NCBI GenBank assembly: GCA_963855995.1
Contig: OY979720.1
Span: 5,706,501-5,770,500, forward strand
DNA from: Muricea muricata
Lineage: Eukaryota > Cnidaria > Anthozoa > Malacalcyonacea > Plexauridae
Direction of reading: 5' to 3'
DNA length: 64,000 nt
How positions within the stretch are numbered: the first letter of the stretch is position 1; the number at the start of each line of letters is the position of its first letter. The notes under the pieces were generated by a model. That model was not told where the DNA came from. It saw only the letters and a list, made by a program, of their open reading frames with translations, and did no database searches. Shown piece after piece: positions 27,744 through 39,147 of the stretch. The position numbers and the translations under genes are program-made.

Positions 27744-28239
27744 GTTTGCGTTTAATACAATTCACACCGTGTCTTTTTTCGATATAAATGCTTATAGTCT
27801 TTAGCGAGTCATTTGCATGCAAGATTTTCTGTTTCTACTGGAAAATCAAAAATTCAAATAAAACGTTTACACGGAGAATGAAAAATAACTACTTGCAATA
27901 AAAATTCTTAAAACATCACACTGCTTTTCAAAGAATTTACATAAGCCTATTGTCTTACGAAATTTTGTTACAACATTGGTGGCAGTATAGCGACGTACCG
28001 AGATCTTTAACCATGTGTGTGGTAGGAGCGCCTGTACAATTATTTTGGTCCACCAATCGACAGTCAATTTTATGAATCAAATTTCACGACTAACTCTAAT
28101 AAATTTAACGAAATGTGTTGCTTTTTCTTCGTTCCTTCCCCGCCCCCATACGCTCGCTATACCCTTGTCATTGTAAATATATGTTTTAAACCTCTTCGTC
28201 GTTGTAAAAATTAGTATAAAAATGGCAAATATTAGCATG

Positions 28240-29190
28240 TCAATTGTTGTTTTGGTCGCCATCACATGGTCGCAAACAAGGTTGCCACCTACGGTTTCTA
28301 AGTAATTCATTCATACTGCTCATTAAACTTCGGCAGTAGTAAACATCTCTTGTAGATTCACCTTCTGGATTAGATTCTGGAATTCTCATGCATACATAAG
28401 CAAATGGTATTTTTTTATCCCCACACACCAGGTACACTAAGGATCCGGAATCTCCTTTAACCGCAAAAGGTGTTTCGCCTGTTGCTTTGATCGCGTAACA
28501 GTTTTTATACCCTGTTTCACCTGGTGTAGTGGTCACTGCAAAAAGTTTTCCGCGCCTTGTCTCGGTGCGGATTATTTCTACGGGTAGTAATTCATCACTC
28601 TCGTAAAACATGTTTTTGACTTCCTTTTTTCCTGCCAGGACTGGTCTGATATTCTCCTTTGTAATGAATCCCACCATTTCAGAGCAATTCAAACTGGCTT
28701 CTAATTTGATGAGTGCAATATCGTGATTGTCATCGTATAAGCCTCTGTAAAACAGGCCAAGCAGTCCGTTGCTTGTTCCGTACACGTATTTGGTACCTAT
28801 ACAACCTGGTGATTCATCTTCGCAGTCCAGCTTCAATATTGTGTGACCTGCTTCAATGTCATTTTCAGGGATCTCATGTGTGTAACACACATGATAGCAA
28901 GTGGTTGCGTAGTGCTGATCAGCAACAGTTAGGATACCGATTGTTCCACAGTTGCCATTACCTGCTTGTATGCGGAGCTCATCTCCTGAAACAGGTCCTC
29001 GAAGTTAACAGGCAGAACTGGATTCGCAACCGTTTTCTGCCCTTTCTTCCTTGGCGTTTTCTTGGATGTAATCGACAAACGAAGCAATTTCAACACCAAA
29101 CAATTTCTTTAAGTCGACCATGGATGGTACTTCATCTTTGGCGCAGGTTATATATATTTGCCATGATTTTTCTGGTTCTCTCGCGACACC
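28240..29190 (-). pseudogene. Protease-like exon with in-frame stop, paralog of 2-937
   Basis: From about 29190 the frame reads PEKSWQIYITCAKDEVPSMV and then EIASFVDYIQENAKEE. It meets TAA at 29007-29005, where the left-edge paralog has TAT, and reopens with LRGPVSGDELRIQAGNGNCG. The triad is otherwise preserved: TTCYHVC, DDNHDIALIKLE and VKGDSGSLVYLV. Downstream of the stop the frame is open to 28240. A candidate acceptor (GCGAGAG|AACCAG) gives phase 1, the phase left by exon 3 of the Schlafen-like gene upstream. It is either a recent pseudogene, a strain-specific null allele, or an alternative 3' exon made nonfunctional. A base error is possible. Confidence 0.8.
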
Positions 29191-29498
29191 AATATAACTC
29201 TTTTACCCAAGGCAAACTAAAAGTTGAAAGAATATTCAATGGTATTTAGAATTTTAAAACTAGCTGTCTTAAAAATATGGGTTAGGACAAAGAAATTCAA
29301 TTGCATGCTGTTGTAAGAAATATTAGCATGTGTGCTGTAGACATATTGTGATACTAGGACTGGTAGTATTCAAGGATAATTAGACAATGCTTTTGTTTAG
29401 CCTAGCTATTAATGAAATCTACCGCATGGGCGGTATCTTTCTCTTTTGCCACCAAACAAAAAGTAACTAATATAGGCATCACAAAGAGAAATATTTTA
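29191..29498. other. Spacer between Schlafen-like gene and protease-like exon
   Basis: About 300 bases without an ORF. The poly(A) region of the Schlafen-like gene falls at its upper end. Confidence 0.6.
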
Positions 29499-29500
29499 TT
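29495..29500 (-). terminator. Poly(A) signal overlapping the Schlafen-like stop codon
   Basis: AATAAA overlaps the TAA stop (AAGTAATAAAATATT on the minus strand). If used, the 3' UTR is only about 15-30 nt. Confidence 0.6.
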
Positions 29501-32500
29501 ACTTCATTAAGGAATCCTCGTATTCCTCTTTCATGTCATAATTTTCGTCGAATATATTTGCTTCGAACCATTCACGCTTTGAGGCTGCATTAAAAAGATA
29601 ATGTGATTTTAGATCAGGTCAAATGGCTCTGCACAATGTTACTGGCTGCTTGGACAATCGGAATGTAACAAACCAGAGGTAACAAACGTTGGCTTAGAAA
29701 CGAACTGCAAACATGGATAGTTAAAAATGGATAGGAAACTTGTGGTCGCGTGTAATTATTTGTTATAAGCTCGATGGTGTTACAACCTCGTTGTAAATTT
29801 GACTACGCCATTCTATTATCAAATATATAGCTAAGTATTCCCAGTAAATTTTAACTAATATATTTCAAGAACCAAACAGTTATATAACTGCATCCCAAAT
29901 TTCAATTGAAATCAACGGTAGTTTTTGCGACGCCATTTTCGTAGCTACCAAAGTAGAAAGAACATTTGAAACAAATACGTGAAATGTTTACCTCAAATTA
30001 CTTGCATAGTCATGTTTGTAAAACAGTAAGACCAATTTAGGCTTCAATATTGCTGTTTGAATTCGGAAAATATAGCAAAATAGAAAAATGCCGAAAACCG
30101 TTACAACATTCGCAATCACTCGTGACATCACGAATCGCCACTATGTTTCAACACTGACGCCAGATACGATTGCATGCAAGTTTCATTCACCATACATAGT
30201 CACAAACCAACAACCTGTTCTGGCCTGATGAAAACAGACTTGAACAATGTTTTGCTGCCAACATTGCTCAATGTTGTCAACCATGCTGAGCCCAAGTTTT
30301 TGAGCCCGAACTAGCCTGCAATCAGGTGTAACAATGATGAACGATATGGTTGACAACATTGAGCAATATGTGGGCAGCAAAGCATTGTTCAATGCTGTTT
30401 TCATCAGGCGTGAACAGGTTGTTTGTTTTTTGCTCTGTAGGCGGCCCAATTCACTGTGTAGCTTTCGTAATATATAGAGATCAGTGCAACAACTTTTACT
30501 GCAGTTTTCATGTAAATTCACAACTTTTAATGGGCTCAGTGCCTATGGTTTCACCCAATATTCGCTATGGAAACTGTTACAGCTCACTTTCATCTCAACT
30601 AGGCATCGTTTAGGATGAATTCGCAGTAACAGACTAGAAAGGAAACTTACTTTCTTTGTAAGCAATGAAAGGAAGAATATCTTCGCCAAAAAAATTAATT
30701 ATTTCAGCGTTACGAGGTACTGAGCCAAATGTACAAACTATTTCTAGATGACGCACGTCACAATCTTCGTTCTCGTCCACGACCTGGAAACTTTGCACCC
30801 AGTCTAACCTAATAAAAGTATTGTAAAAAGATAAAAGTTTGATATGTAGCTGATAAGTCTATAAATCTTAACTGAACTGCGTCTAGAGGACACAATCATC
30901 ATGCATTAATGACAGTGGCATGTTAGGTATGTAACTGCAAGCAATGCTAAGAAATGTATTTCTAACTGTCTTAACGTTTTAGAAAGAAAATATATTTCCA
31001 TAACGCAATTAATCAAAAGCAGGTAGCCTTACCCTTCCAAGAATGTTTGATAACCATTTGGAAGAAAATATTGATCGAATGCGTTCTTGTTCGCTATAAG
31101 AACAAAAGTGATAACAAATGGGTTCATGTCAATAAGAAATTTCTAAAGAGCAATTGTTACAAATGGAAAGCCGGGCAGTATTTCAGTATGGTCATAGTCT
31201 CGCCTGGATACTGAACATAATTTATTTTACCTGTAGGTTCATTAGACGCTGTCTTGTCAGTTATTTTTACAACTGCATCTTGTATGCGCGCAATCCACTT
31301 GGAAAACGGCAGCTTCACCACACAATTTCCCAGAACATAATAACTCTCAGGATTTTCGACAAACACCCCACCTGGACAACGGTTAATGCTGATCTTTATA
31401 ACGAAACTTTGATGGGCATCATCATGGTTGCTGACAGGTAAGAAAGAAATTTTGTAGAACTCGCAAAATCCGTCAACTTTCGGAAAGACCATGTTCGCGA
31501 TCTTCTTTTTTACTTCTCGTCGAATATAATCTCTTTCTATTTCGTCTAATCTTTCTCCGTAAACAGTTCCATCTGAACAAATGCCATAATACAATTCACC
31601 ACCTTGATGATTTGCCAGAGCAGATACATTTTTAAGCAGTTCGTTTTGTTCTAGAGTTATACAATCACCTACGCGGCTGTTGCGGAATTTCTTGTCTAAT
31701 AGCTTAAACACAACCATGTCTGATCTGCTTGGTTTAATTACTTCTCCTTCAAAGAACTCTTCGTGAACTTCAGTTTGAGTTTCCGTCCCTGCAGTGATTT
31801 GCGATGTAGCGAAGTGTGCATAAGGACTACATGTAAACCGTGGAAAAAAACCAGACCGTTGAGTAACACTTGAATGAAAAGGTACATAAATACCAATCAC
31901 AAAAAGATTGGGAATTCTTTCTCTGCTTCTATTTTTCACAGCTTTTAAATATACTTTTACATTGGAAGGGCAAAGTTTTATCGTGTGCATGATTTTCTTC
32001 TTGACTTTAAGGACTTTTTTTCGTTCACCTTTACTTACGTTTATTCCGTGTACAATTCCATCTGAAGAAATACCATAATAGACATGCCCGCCATGATGTT
32101 GTGCAAGATAACGCACGTGTTGTTGTAACTTGTTTTCTGGTTGAAGTAAAAGGCTTGCGACACTTTTCTCAGTAGTTGATGTATTCTCTAACGATCCAAA
32201 ACGAATAGCTTCTGGGAAAATTTCCTCGAATGGATTTTGAACCTCTGCGTCTTTAACAAAACGCGAAATTGGCGACTTTGATGATACCAAAGTGTGTTGC
32301 GTTGTGTCGTATTCGCTAGTGCCGCCATAAAACCCTGTGCTCGACCTATCCCAGGTGTGTAAGTTATTTGGCATACTGTACTCAATATCTTGATCGACAG
32401 GTGTAATATATGTCTCGAGCTTTGACGTTTCCAAACGAACTATGTTTGTCTTATATTCCGCAGCCGGCTCCCGTTTTCGTCTTTGTAAAAGAAGTCGCAC

Positions 32501-32926
32501 TTCTGCGGCAGATTTAGTGGATGGTACAAGTTTAGCAACATTGTTTTCCATCACGTACATGTTATATTTCATTGTGACAATTTCCTCACTGCCTTTTATC
32601 GAAAACGTTAGCAGTCTATTCCTTGACTCCCAATCCAAAAAATCAGTTCCTTTTGATTCTGACAAAACGTCATCAACCGCTTTTCTGATAATCTTCACAC
32701 ACTCTTCGATTTGTGATCTAGAACACCTTTCGGTAAGCCAAATAGTTAGCTTTCCTCCCCCAGAATTACGTAACGCATAAATGCACTGCAGGATTTTTTG
32801 TATCCGCTTTTCTTCATTTGTACACCTTTCTTTCGTAAACAATCTAATGAATTCTTCGGGGTGCAGAACGTGCTCTATGTTGTGTACTTTTTCACCACCA
32901 GAATTTTTTGACGTATTCATAGTCAT
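29499..32926 (-). CDS. Schlafen-like protein with three AlbA_2-type repeats
   Basis: Exons 32926-31231, 31093-31033, 30808-30651 and 29584-29499 join in frame to 2001 nt (666 aa). Residues about 23-115, 240-355 and 405-530 are related modules with N/H-x-GG and a GI.SDG..(H/Y)G core (HHGGHVYYGISSDGIVHG, HQGGELYYGICSDGTVYG). That is the Schlafen AlbA_2 signature; the first module is more divergent (RNSGGGKLTIWLTER). Schlafen proteins of vertebrates act on tRNA or nucleic acids and restrict viruses; this role is only inferred here. The C-terminal exons encode NAFDQYFLPNGYQTFLEG and end EEYEDSLMK. The start is ATG 32926, after an acceptor AG at about 32942, so a 5' UTR intron is likely. Not a helicase-bearing long Schlafen. 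Confidence 0.8.
30204..30426. mobile_element. Foldback/MITE element in Schlafen-like intron 3
   Basis: Arms of about 90 bp in inverted orientation (ACAACCTGTTCTGGCCTGAT...CAACATTGCTCAATGTTG versus its complement at 30340-30426). Noncoding; the open frames across it arise from symmetry. Confidence 0.7.
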
Positions 32927-32942
32927 TTTCAATGTTTTGCAT

Positions 32943-33257
32943 TCCTGAAATTATATAATGATTGTTGAAAACCGTACCACCATGAATAATCACTGATTAC
33001 TCACAAATCACAATTTTCGAAGTCCCATTCTAATCTCACACGGGCATGGTGTCATACTGATATGCATATGATTATTGAATGATAAGCCTTTCTGTACCTG
33101 TTAATATGGAATTCTAAACAACTATATACTGTCACCACAGAATGTGTTTTTCGCGTAGGCGCTATTCGTCATCCATTTGCCACTCAGCAATTAAGTATAT
33201 GCGAAACAGCTGTCACCCTCAGAAGACATTCAAAACCGCATACCTTTTGTTTAATTT
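32943..33257. other. Region upstream of the Schlafen-like gene
   Basis: Probably 5' UTR intron and promoter of the minus-strand gene. No motif strong enough to name. Confidence 0.4.
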
Positions 33258-35477
33258 TTTCAGGGAGTGTTTGCTTCTGTTTAGGGCACTTTGCTGAGTA
33301 ACGAAGTCGTGAATCGATGAAACAATGTTTACACGAAAACAGTCTCATGATAGGTAGATACAGTCTATCGCGCATTTTGTAATAGGAATATTTTTAATTA
33401 AAAAAGACAAAAATAGTTGTTGGTTTTGATCGGTTAACTTTCAAGAAAATGGGCTACTTGTCCGAGATAAACCTAAACATGCTTTATTCATAGCAAGACT
33501 ATATATTCAAACAGAAAGTGCTGAGTGTTAAGTGTACCAATCGTTTGTTCTGCTTATGCACAAGATCCTTCACAAGTTACGAACGAGCGAATCGGTAGTA
33601 TCTTCGGTTAATCGCAAGATATAAATTTTATACAGTATATCCAAGTATTCATGAAATATTTTTGTTACTATTATTATTATTAATACTCGATACGTATCGC
33701 TAGTGCCGAGGAAACAGTATGTTTTGTCACCCCGAGACCGTCGATGTTTTGCGAGGCGAAGCCGATGGTAACATTGACGGTCCGAGGGAAACATAAAACG
33801 TCATGATTTTGCAAAGGTTTAGTCAACAAGTGTTTTTTTTATATAACAAGTGGTAAAGAAAAGAAAAAGCGACAATGCAACAAACTCTGCTATAATCCCC
33901 AAATAATTAAACTGACTATAATTAAACAAAACGAATATTAGGGTATGCATGCCTCACTTTCGGTTCTAGTGTTGACCGATCCCGCACAAGTCTGGTCACC
34001 TTAGCAACCACAGCAACGCAGTGAAATTATACTGTGAATCAGCATGAAAACAAAGAACTTAAGACTTTTTTATTTAAACTATTTACTTAAGACAATCGTG
34101 TGACTAAGCGGCAAAACTAGCATTGAAATAAAATGCTTACTCAACAACCTCACATTGCGTTTAATTTTATTTGATACGCATACGTATACTTACCACAAGC
34201 GTTTTTGGTTAGCATGAGCGTCGTTTCGATGCTTCCCTGCAATATTACAGCCTATTTAATTCTTTCCACGTTACATTTTCTTATTTTTTATCATTTATCA
34301 GACATTTAATTGTTATTGCTAGTCATACCTCTCAGTTCAATTATAGAAAAGTCAAACGTTTATTTTGTTGAAATTAAGAAGACGCTTGCTCTATAGTAAT
34401 TCTGTCTCCGTCATTTGGCACGCATTTCCAAAATCAATAAATGTTCGCTTATATGGTATCCGAAACAGTATATGCAAGCCAATCGGTAATAAATATCAGT
34501 CTATTATTTGTATTGCATCACATGTTTAAAGATTTCTACATACTAGAGTAGTGCAGAAGAGTTAAAATTCATTTTCTTACCTTTTGATGTTAAACCTTTT
34601 TATGTTAAACAATCTATCATGTTTCATGTATGCCTACAGCGTACACAACTATAGTTGCAATGTCGAGGCTCAACAGTTTTATTTGAAATGAATTACTACC
34701 GGTTGACAGTGATTTCTATAACAAGTTGTCGCTTGGTGGTCGCCGTGCAATGATTCCGTAAAAATTTCGTCCAATTGGGGAAGATCTTTCTAACAGGTTG
34801 TGGTATACTTACTCACAAGAATTACACATAAATTATGCATGCTTATACCTTTATCCATACGTTACTACTATTCACTGTAAAGTTCCATTTTCAGTTTCGT
34901 CATGCTATGGTCATGGTAATAGAAAAGTTTATAATACAGACTTCTATACATGAATCAAACGCGAACATGTATAGGTGATATGAACGTGTTTTTGATAGTC
35001 TGTTTCGTGCCTATATTACCAACAATCAGCGAACAAGATTATTATTTTGTTAATGTTGCTAGTCAGATTTTTGGAAATCTATTAAATCGTTTATTATGAT
35101 GGATGAAACAAAGATAGTGACCCAGCTTACTATTTAGTATACATGTACATAATGCTACACTAGCTTTCATGTACTCATATAGATGCTCATGAGTAGCTAT
35201 ATAGCGGTTGATTATATGTTCGCTTTAAGGGACTTGTCAAAAATTAACAGTAGGGAGGAGGGGGGGGGGGGATGGAAACATTTGGAAGGTAATAAATTTT
35301 TGGCACCCAAAAAGGCAGGTTTAAACGTATAGTCCAAGTACAGGCTACATTCCTGTGGTTCCTATCCTAGCTACTACACAAATATCTAGGGCAAGAACTG
35401 TCTCAAGATTTAAAAGGAGAGCCAACAAAAAGGGCAAAAATAGACGTTTTGTTTCGACTGTCTGGTGAAACCATCTT
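33258..35477 (-). repeat. Large inverted repeat, arm 2 (~2.2 kb)
   Basis: Reverse complement of 20521-22632, colinear end to end with small indels (a G-run near 35265 and differences near 33660-33780). The block at 33709-33780 contains GGAAACAGTATGTTTTGTCA and GAGACCGTCGATGTTTTGCG, the same motif seen in the trypsin first exon. No gene. Confidence 0.85.
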
Positions 35478-35705
35478 ATTGATAACATTTCATTCAGGAC
35501 GACAATACTATATTGAGTTCTAATATGACATACGATTTTTATGCTCTCTCTAGTCTCACGGTCTCACACTCGTTCTCCTGACGCTCTACAGTTATAGATC
35601 AGATTAGATCATAGTGTTTTCCTGTTAAAATAGCAACTTAATAAGGAAGATCAGAAATAGATTGTATTAATGCCAATAACATGAAGTACAATCCCAAAAA
35701 CCAAT

Positions 35706-36808
35706 ATGGCGGCCGAAGACGAAAATAAGCGCACAAAAGAAAGATGCAAACGTTTCACAGAAAGAGTGAATGCAAACATCACAGAGGCAGGAAAATTAGC
35801 TCAACATATGATTAAAGCGTCTGGAGCTCCCGAGGTATGTCAAATACTCCCGTAATGTAGAAATTATGTTCACCGTATAAATTTGATAAAATTAAAGGCG
35901 ATAGCTCGATAAGGTAAATAACGATGTAACAGAAGTGTCAAAAGTATACAAATATTACCGTATAAAATTAGTCTATTCATAGATTGAGTTATTTAATAAG
36001 CTTAAGATTTCAAGTCATACATCTGTAATCTATCTGCACGCTATGTCCTTGCTATAGCTACATTTTTTTCTTTCCTGGTACCATCAAACGTCGTCAATGA
36101 GTGTGTGAATGCTCTCAAGGCTAACACAACGGCCATGGTTTGTTTTGTAGATACTGTCACAAAGCACTAAGAAATTTGTTCACAGCGAGAACGCTATTAA
36201 ATCAACTGAAGAGGTAGATTAAGTTAAACTTTGATTTGAATAATGTATAGCAACCTGTCAGATGTAAGTGTATCATGAATAAGATTATCGATTCGGCGTC
36301 GATGAAATTTGCTGTCTCAAAGTTTATTTAGTCAAGGATACGTAACTCTTGATTTTAGAATGTCAAGAAAATGACAAACTTGATTGGACAAATGGATGCA
36401 CAGTGAGTATCATTTCAAGTACAGGAAACGTCAACGACAATGAGTTTGTAATTCTAAGATGGACAGAATTACTTCCTGCAACAATTTCATTATATTTCTT
36501 GGACAGTAATACTTTGATCTTTAAGAAATAACGTTAAGCGAATCTCTGTAAAATAATTAAAAGGATTCTGGTGCAAAATTCAAAAGCCAATAAGTTATTG
36601 CAGAATCAAGCATATTTAAAAATCATTTTAACATTCAGTCAGTTTTGCCGTTATTGAAGCTCAAGGTGGCCACGTATGCTTTAACCTTCGTGTTATTTTT
36701 ACTTCCAGGTACGATGAAATTCATCAACGGTACGTTGCTGAAGCGATAAAGATACAAAATTACCAATTTTTCAGAAGTGAGCTGCTAAAGAAATTTCTAT
36801 CAGCATAG
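35706..36808 (+). CDS. BORCS7: BORCS7-like lysosome-positioning complex subunit
   Basis: Four exons, 35706-35834, 36151-36213, 36359-36402 and 36709-36808, join exactly to 336 nt (111 aa): MAAEDENKRTKERCKRFTER, ITEAGKLAQHMIKASGAPEI, LSQSTKKFVHSENAIKSTEE, NVKKMTNLIGQMDAQYDEIH, ending RSELLKKFLSA. Size, all-helical nature and the run I/VK.S...E.L.Q......SE.....E...KM fit BORCS7, a subunit of the BORC complex. BORC recruits ARL8 to lysosomes and promotes their outward transport. All splice sites are GT-AG. The first ATG is preceded by CAAT and purines. Identification is from memory of the family and is moderately sure; the gene structure itself is clear. Confidence 0.65.
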
Positions 36809-38422
36809 ATGTCAAGAATATCCTACCTTCTTGTTTTTAGGTTAGATTTGATTGCAAAAATTGATCATCAGATGCACTCCACCGCGACGAATTAAAGACC
36901 ATATTTTGAATTTAATATGATTTTTGTAAATCATTAACTTATAAAGACGTACACATATTTTATAATACATCAACCACCAACAAATATACATTGTTCATTA
37001 TTTGTTACGAGGAAAAATCCTGCATTCCACCTCAAGTGCCAACGCAGTAGGAGTATGGTAAAATCATCCCAAGTATCATTTGTTATTTTTTATGGTTCAT
37101 AATAGAGAATACCCTTGTTTACCACACAACTTTCCATGTACACAAAATGTAAATATGTACACAAAAGCGAGCCCACAATTAACTGAAACTGCAAGTTAAG
37201 CATGTATGTGGCTTTCTCTTACCTCGTTCTGACTCAGTGTAAACAGTTTAGGTTGTCCAGTAACTGCTGCCGTGCGCTGTTGCGATTGGTCTACAAGTTA
37301 TTGTGTTTTTAAATCTCGCACTGTTAGTAGTCTGATTAAAAACATAAAATCCGTAGTAATTTTCCTTTTCTCCAGACATTAAAGCAAAATAGAACAGCAA
37401 TATATTTTTAAATGATTTATTTATTTGCCTGGCTACCTGGCGTGCATCTTACGTACAGTATATTAAATAGAATTTACACACAATACTCTGTTCTATATAT
37501 ACATATATACACAACTTGCAATCTGTACAAAAAATTGTATCACTGTCACTGTATATATATTTTTGTAAAAAATTTGGTACAATAAAGGTGCTTTCCACAA
37601 TTGGTTGAAGATAACGGGAACAAAGATGAACAGAAATTTCGAAACGATTTACAGAAATAGCCAATTGCTATCACGGTATTAACTAGTAGAGATTGCTAGT
37701 CACACTTGATCAAGTTGCTCACAACACTCAACTGTAAATTTCAGTGCATTATACCTTCACGCGCAAACTGGATATCACGTAATATTTACTTCTTTCACCA
37801 CTCACTGGATTTTCGTACTCATGTACATGAACATATAAACACGCCAACACCACCTGATTCGAAACTGAATGTTCCATACGCACAAATTTTTGGCGTAATC
37901 GATATTTGTCCAGATTCTGCGGTATTTTTTTTCATACAAGCCAAAAACAGGCATATTTTACATGTAGTAAAAAAACTCAATTAGCTAAATGCACTGATAT
38001 TCAGTCCAGTTAACACTTTTTAACCTTGTAATCACCATGCACGCAATTTCATTTTCAAACGAAACACTATCATAATCAGCTCTCAAACCTCTCAATATCA
38101 CACGGAAAATCAAGTTTACAAAGTCACGAACAGGTATACATTATCAGATACGCTTATTGCTGGTCAATTGTTTTGATGCACAGCGAATTGTGGTATTATT
38201 GACGTCTGTGGATTATGCGATACACAATCCAGGAATACTTATGAGGTACAAAATGGTTAACACTTCACATACTGTTAAGGTATTGAACCCCTAAAAATAG
38301 AAAATAAGTACAAAAACTAGTAGGTAATGACGCAATAAACATATCTGATTGCACTTCAAGGCTATACATATATATTCGAAATAAATAATTTAAAATTCAA
38401 TGCCATTTCTAGCCTGCACACT
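36809..38422. other. Convergent 3' region between BORCS7-like and FGFRL1-like genes
   Basis: Contains the 3' UTRs of both genes. On the minus strand AATAAATAAATCATTTAAAA at about 37410-37425 is a candidate poly(A) signal for the FGFRL1-like gene, about 1 kb past its stop. No further coding sequence. Confidence 0.45.
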
Positions 38423-39147
38423 TCATACAATGGATTCGCGTGACCTCTGAGGATTTGTGTTTTTAGGAGAACGATCCAAGGAGAATTGACCCTCCCTGTT
38501 CTTTCTTTCAGTTTCATAATCCACCGTCGATACTCCAGAGGACGAGACTCTACGAGGTAACATCCCGGAGCTCTGCAGCCCGTTAGCTGATTCAGTTCTA
38601 CGGAGTATCGAATGGTGAACGTCCCATTTATAGTCAATTAAAGATTGCTGAGGGTACGGTCTGCATAAAGTAGTGTGTAACGACGTTTGTGACTTGGCTA
38701 GATACATTTCACGCGAGGTTGACGAGGTCCGTTTAGAATCTTCTCTGGGTCCAAGAGAGTCCTGGGAACTCTGTGAGGATATGAGAACTTCCGTCGTGAC
38801 CGGAACAGACTCCGTACTATTTCCATTCTCCGAATCATTCTGGTCATACTTTTGCATTTCTTGATAAACGCTCATCTGCTGAGAGTATGGTTGAAACATA
38901 CTCTGCGGCTGGTATTCATTTACATATTGTTTTTCCAGATTCTTGCGTTGATTTCGACAGTACAAGGTGAGAATCGCAATAAATATCAAAGCAACAATGA
39001 TTGCTGTGGACAGAACGGCGACAAGTGCAACGGGAATATCAGTTTCCGAATCTTCAGTGCGAGCTTTTCCCTTTCTGCCGCCTGTGTTATGTTCTCCAAG
39101 CCGAGATGGCCTTGACGTCGTACTCCCTTGCTGGTCTATATTTTTAT
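38423..39147 (-). CDS. TM and cytoplasmic tail exon of the FGFRL1-like gene
   Basis: Acceptor TTGTCTTTTAG, phase 1. It encodes a short charged juxtamembrane stalk (GGRKGKARTEDSETD), the TM helix and a YCRNQRKNLEK stop-transfer run. The long tail contains EKQYVNEYQPQ (YxN, a GRB2-SH2-type consensus), SVYQEM, Ser-rich clusters (ISSQSSQDSLG, TSSTSREMY) and ends SRESIV. The last four residues fit a class I PDZ ligand (S-x-V). This tail is longer than the His-rich vertebrate FGFRL1 tail and not similar to it. Confidence 0.8.

Noticed and set aside
30350..30613. Frames over the 30.2-30.4 kb hairpin
   Set aside because: Symmetry of the foldback element generates open frames on both strands; no conserved protein.
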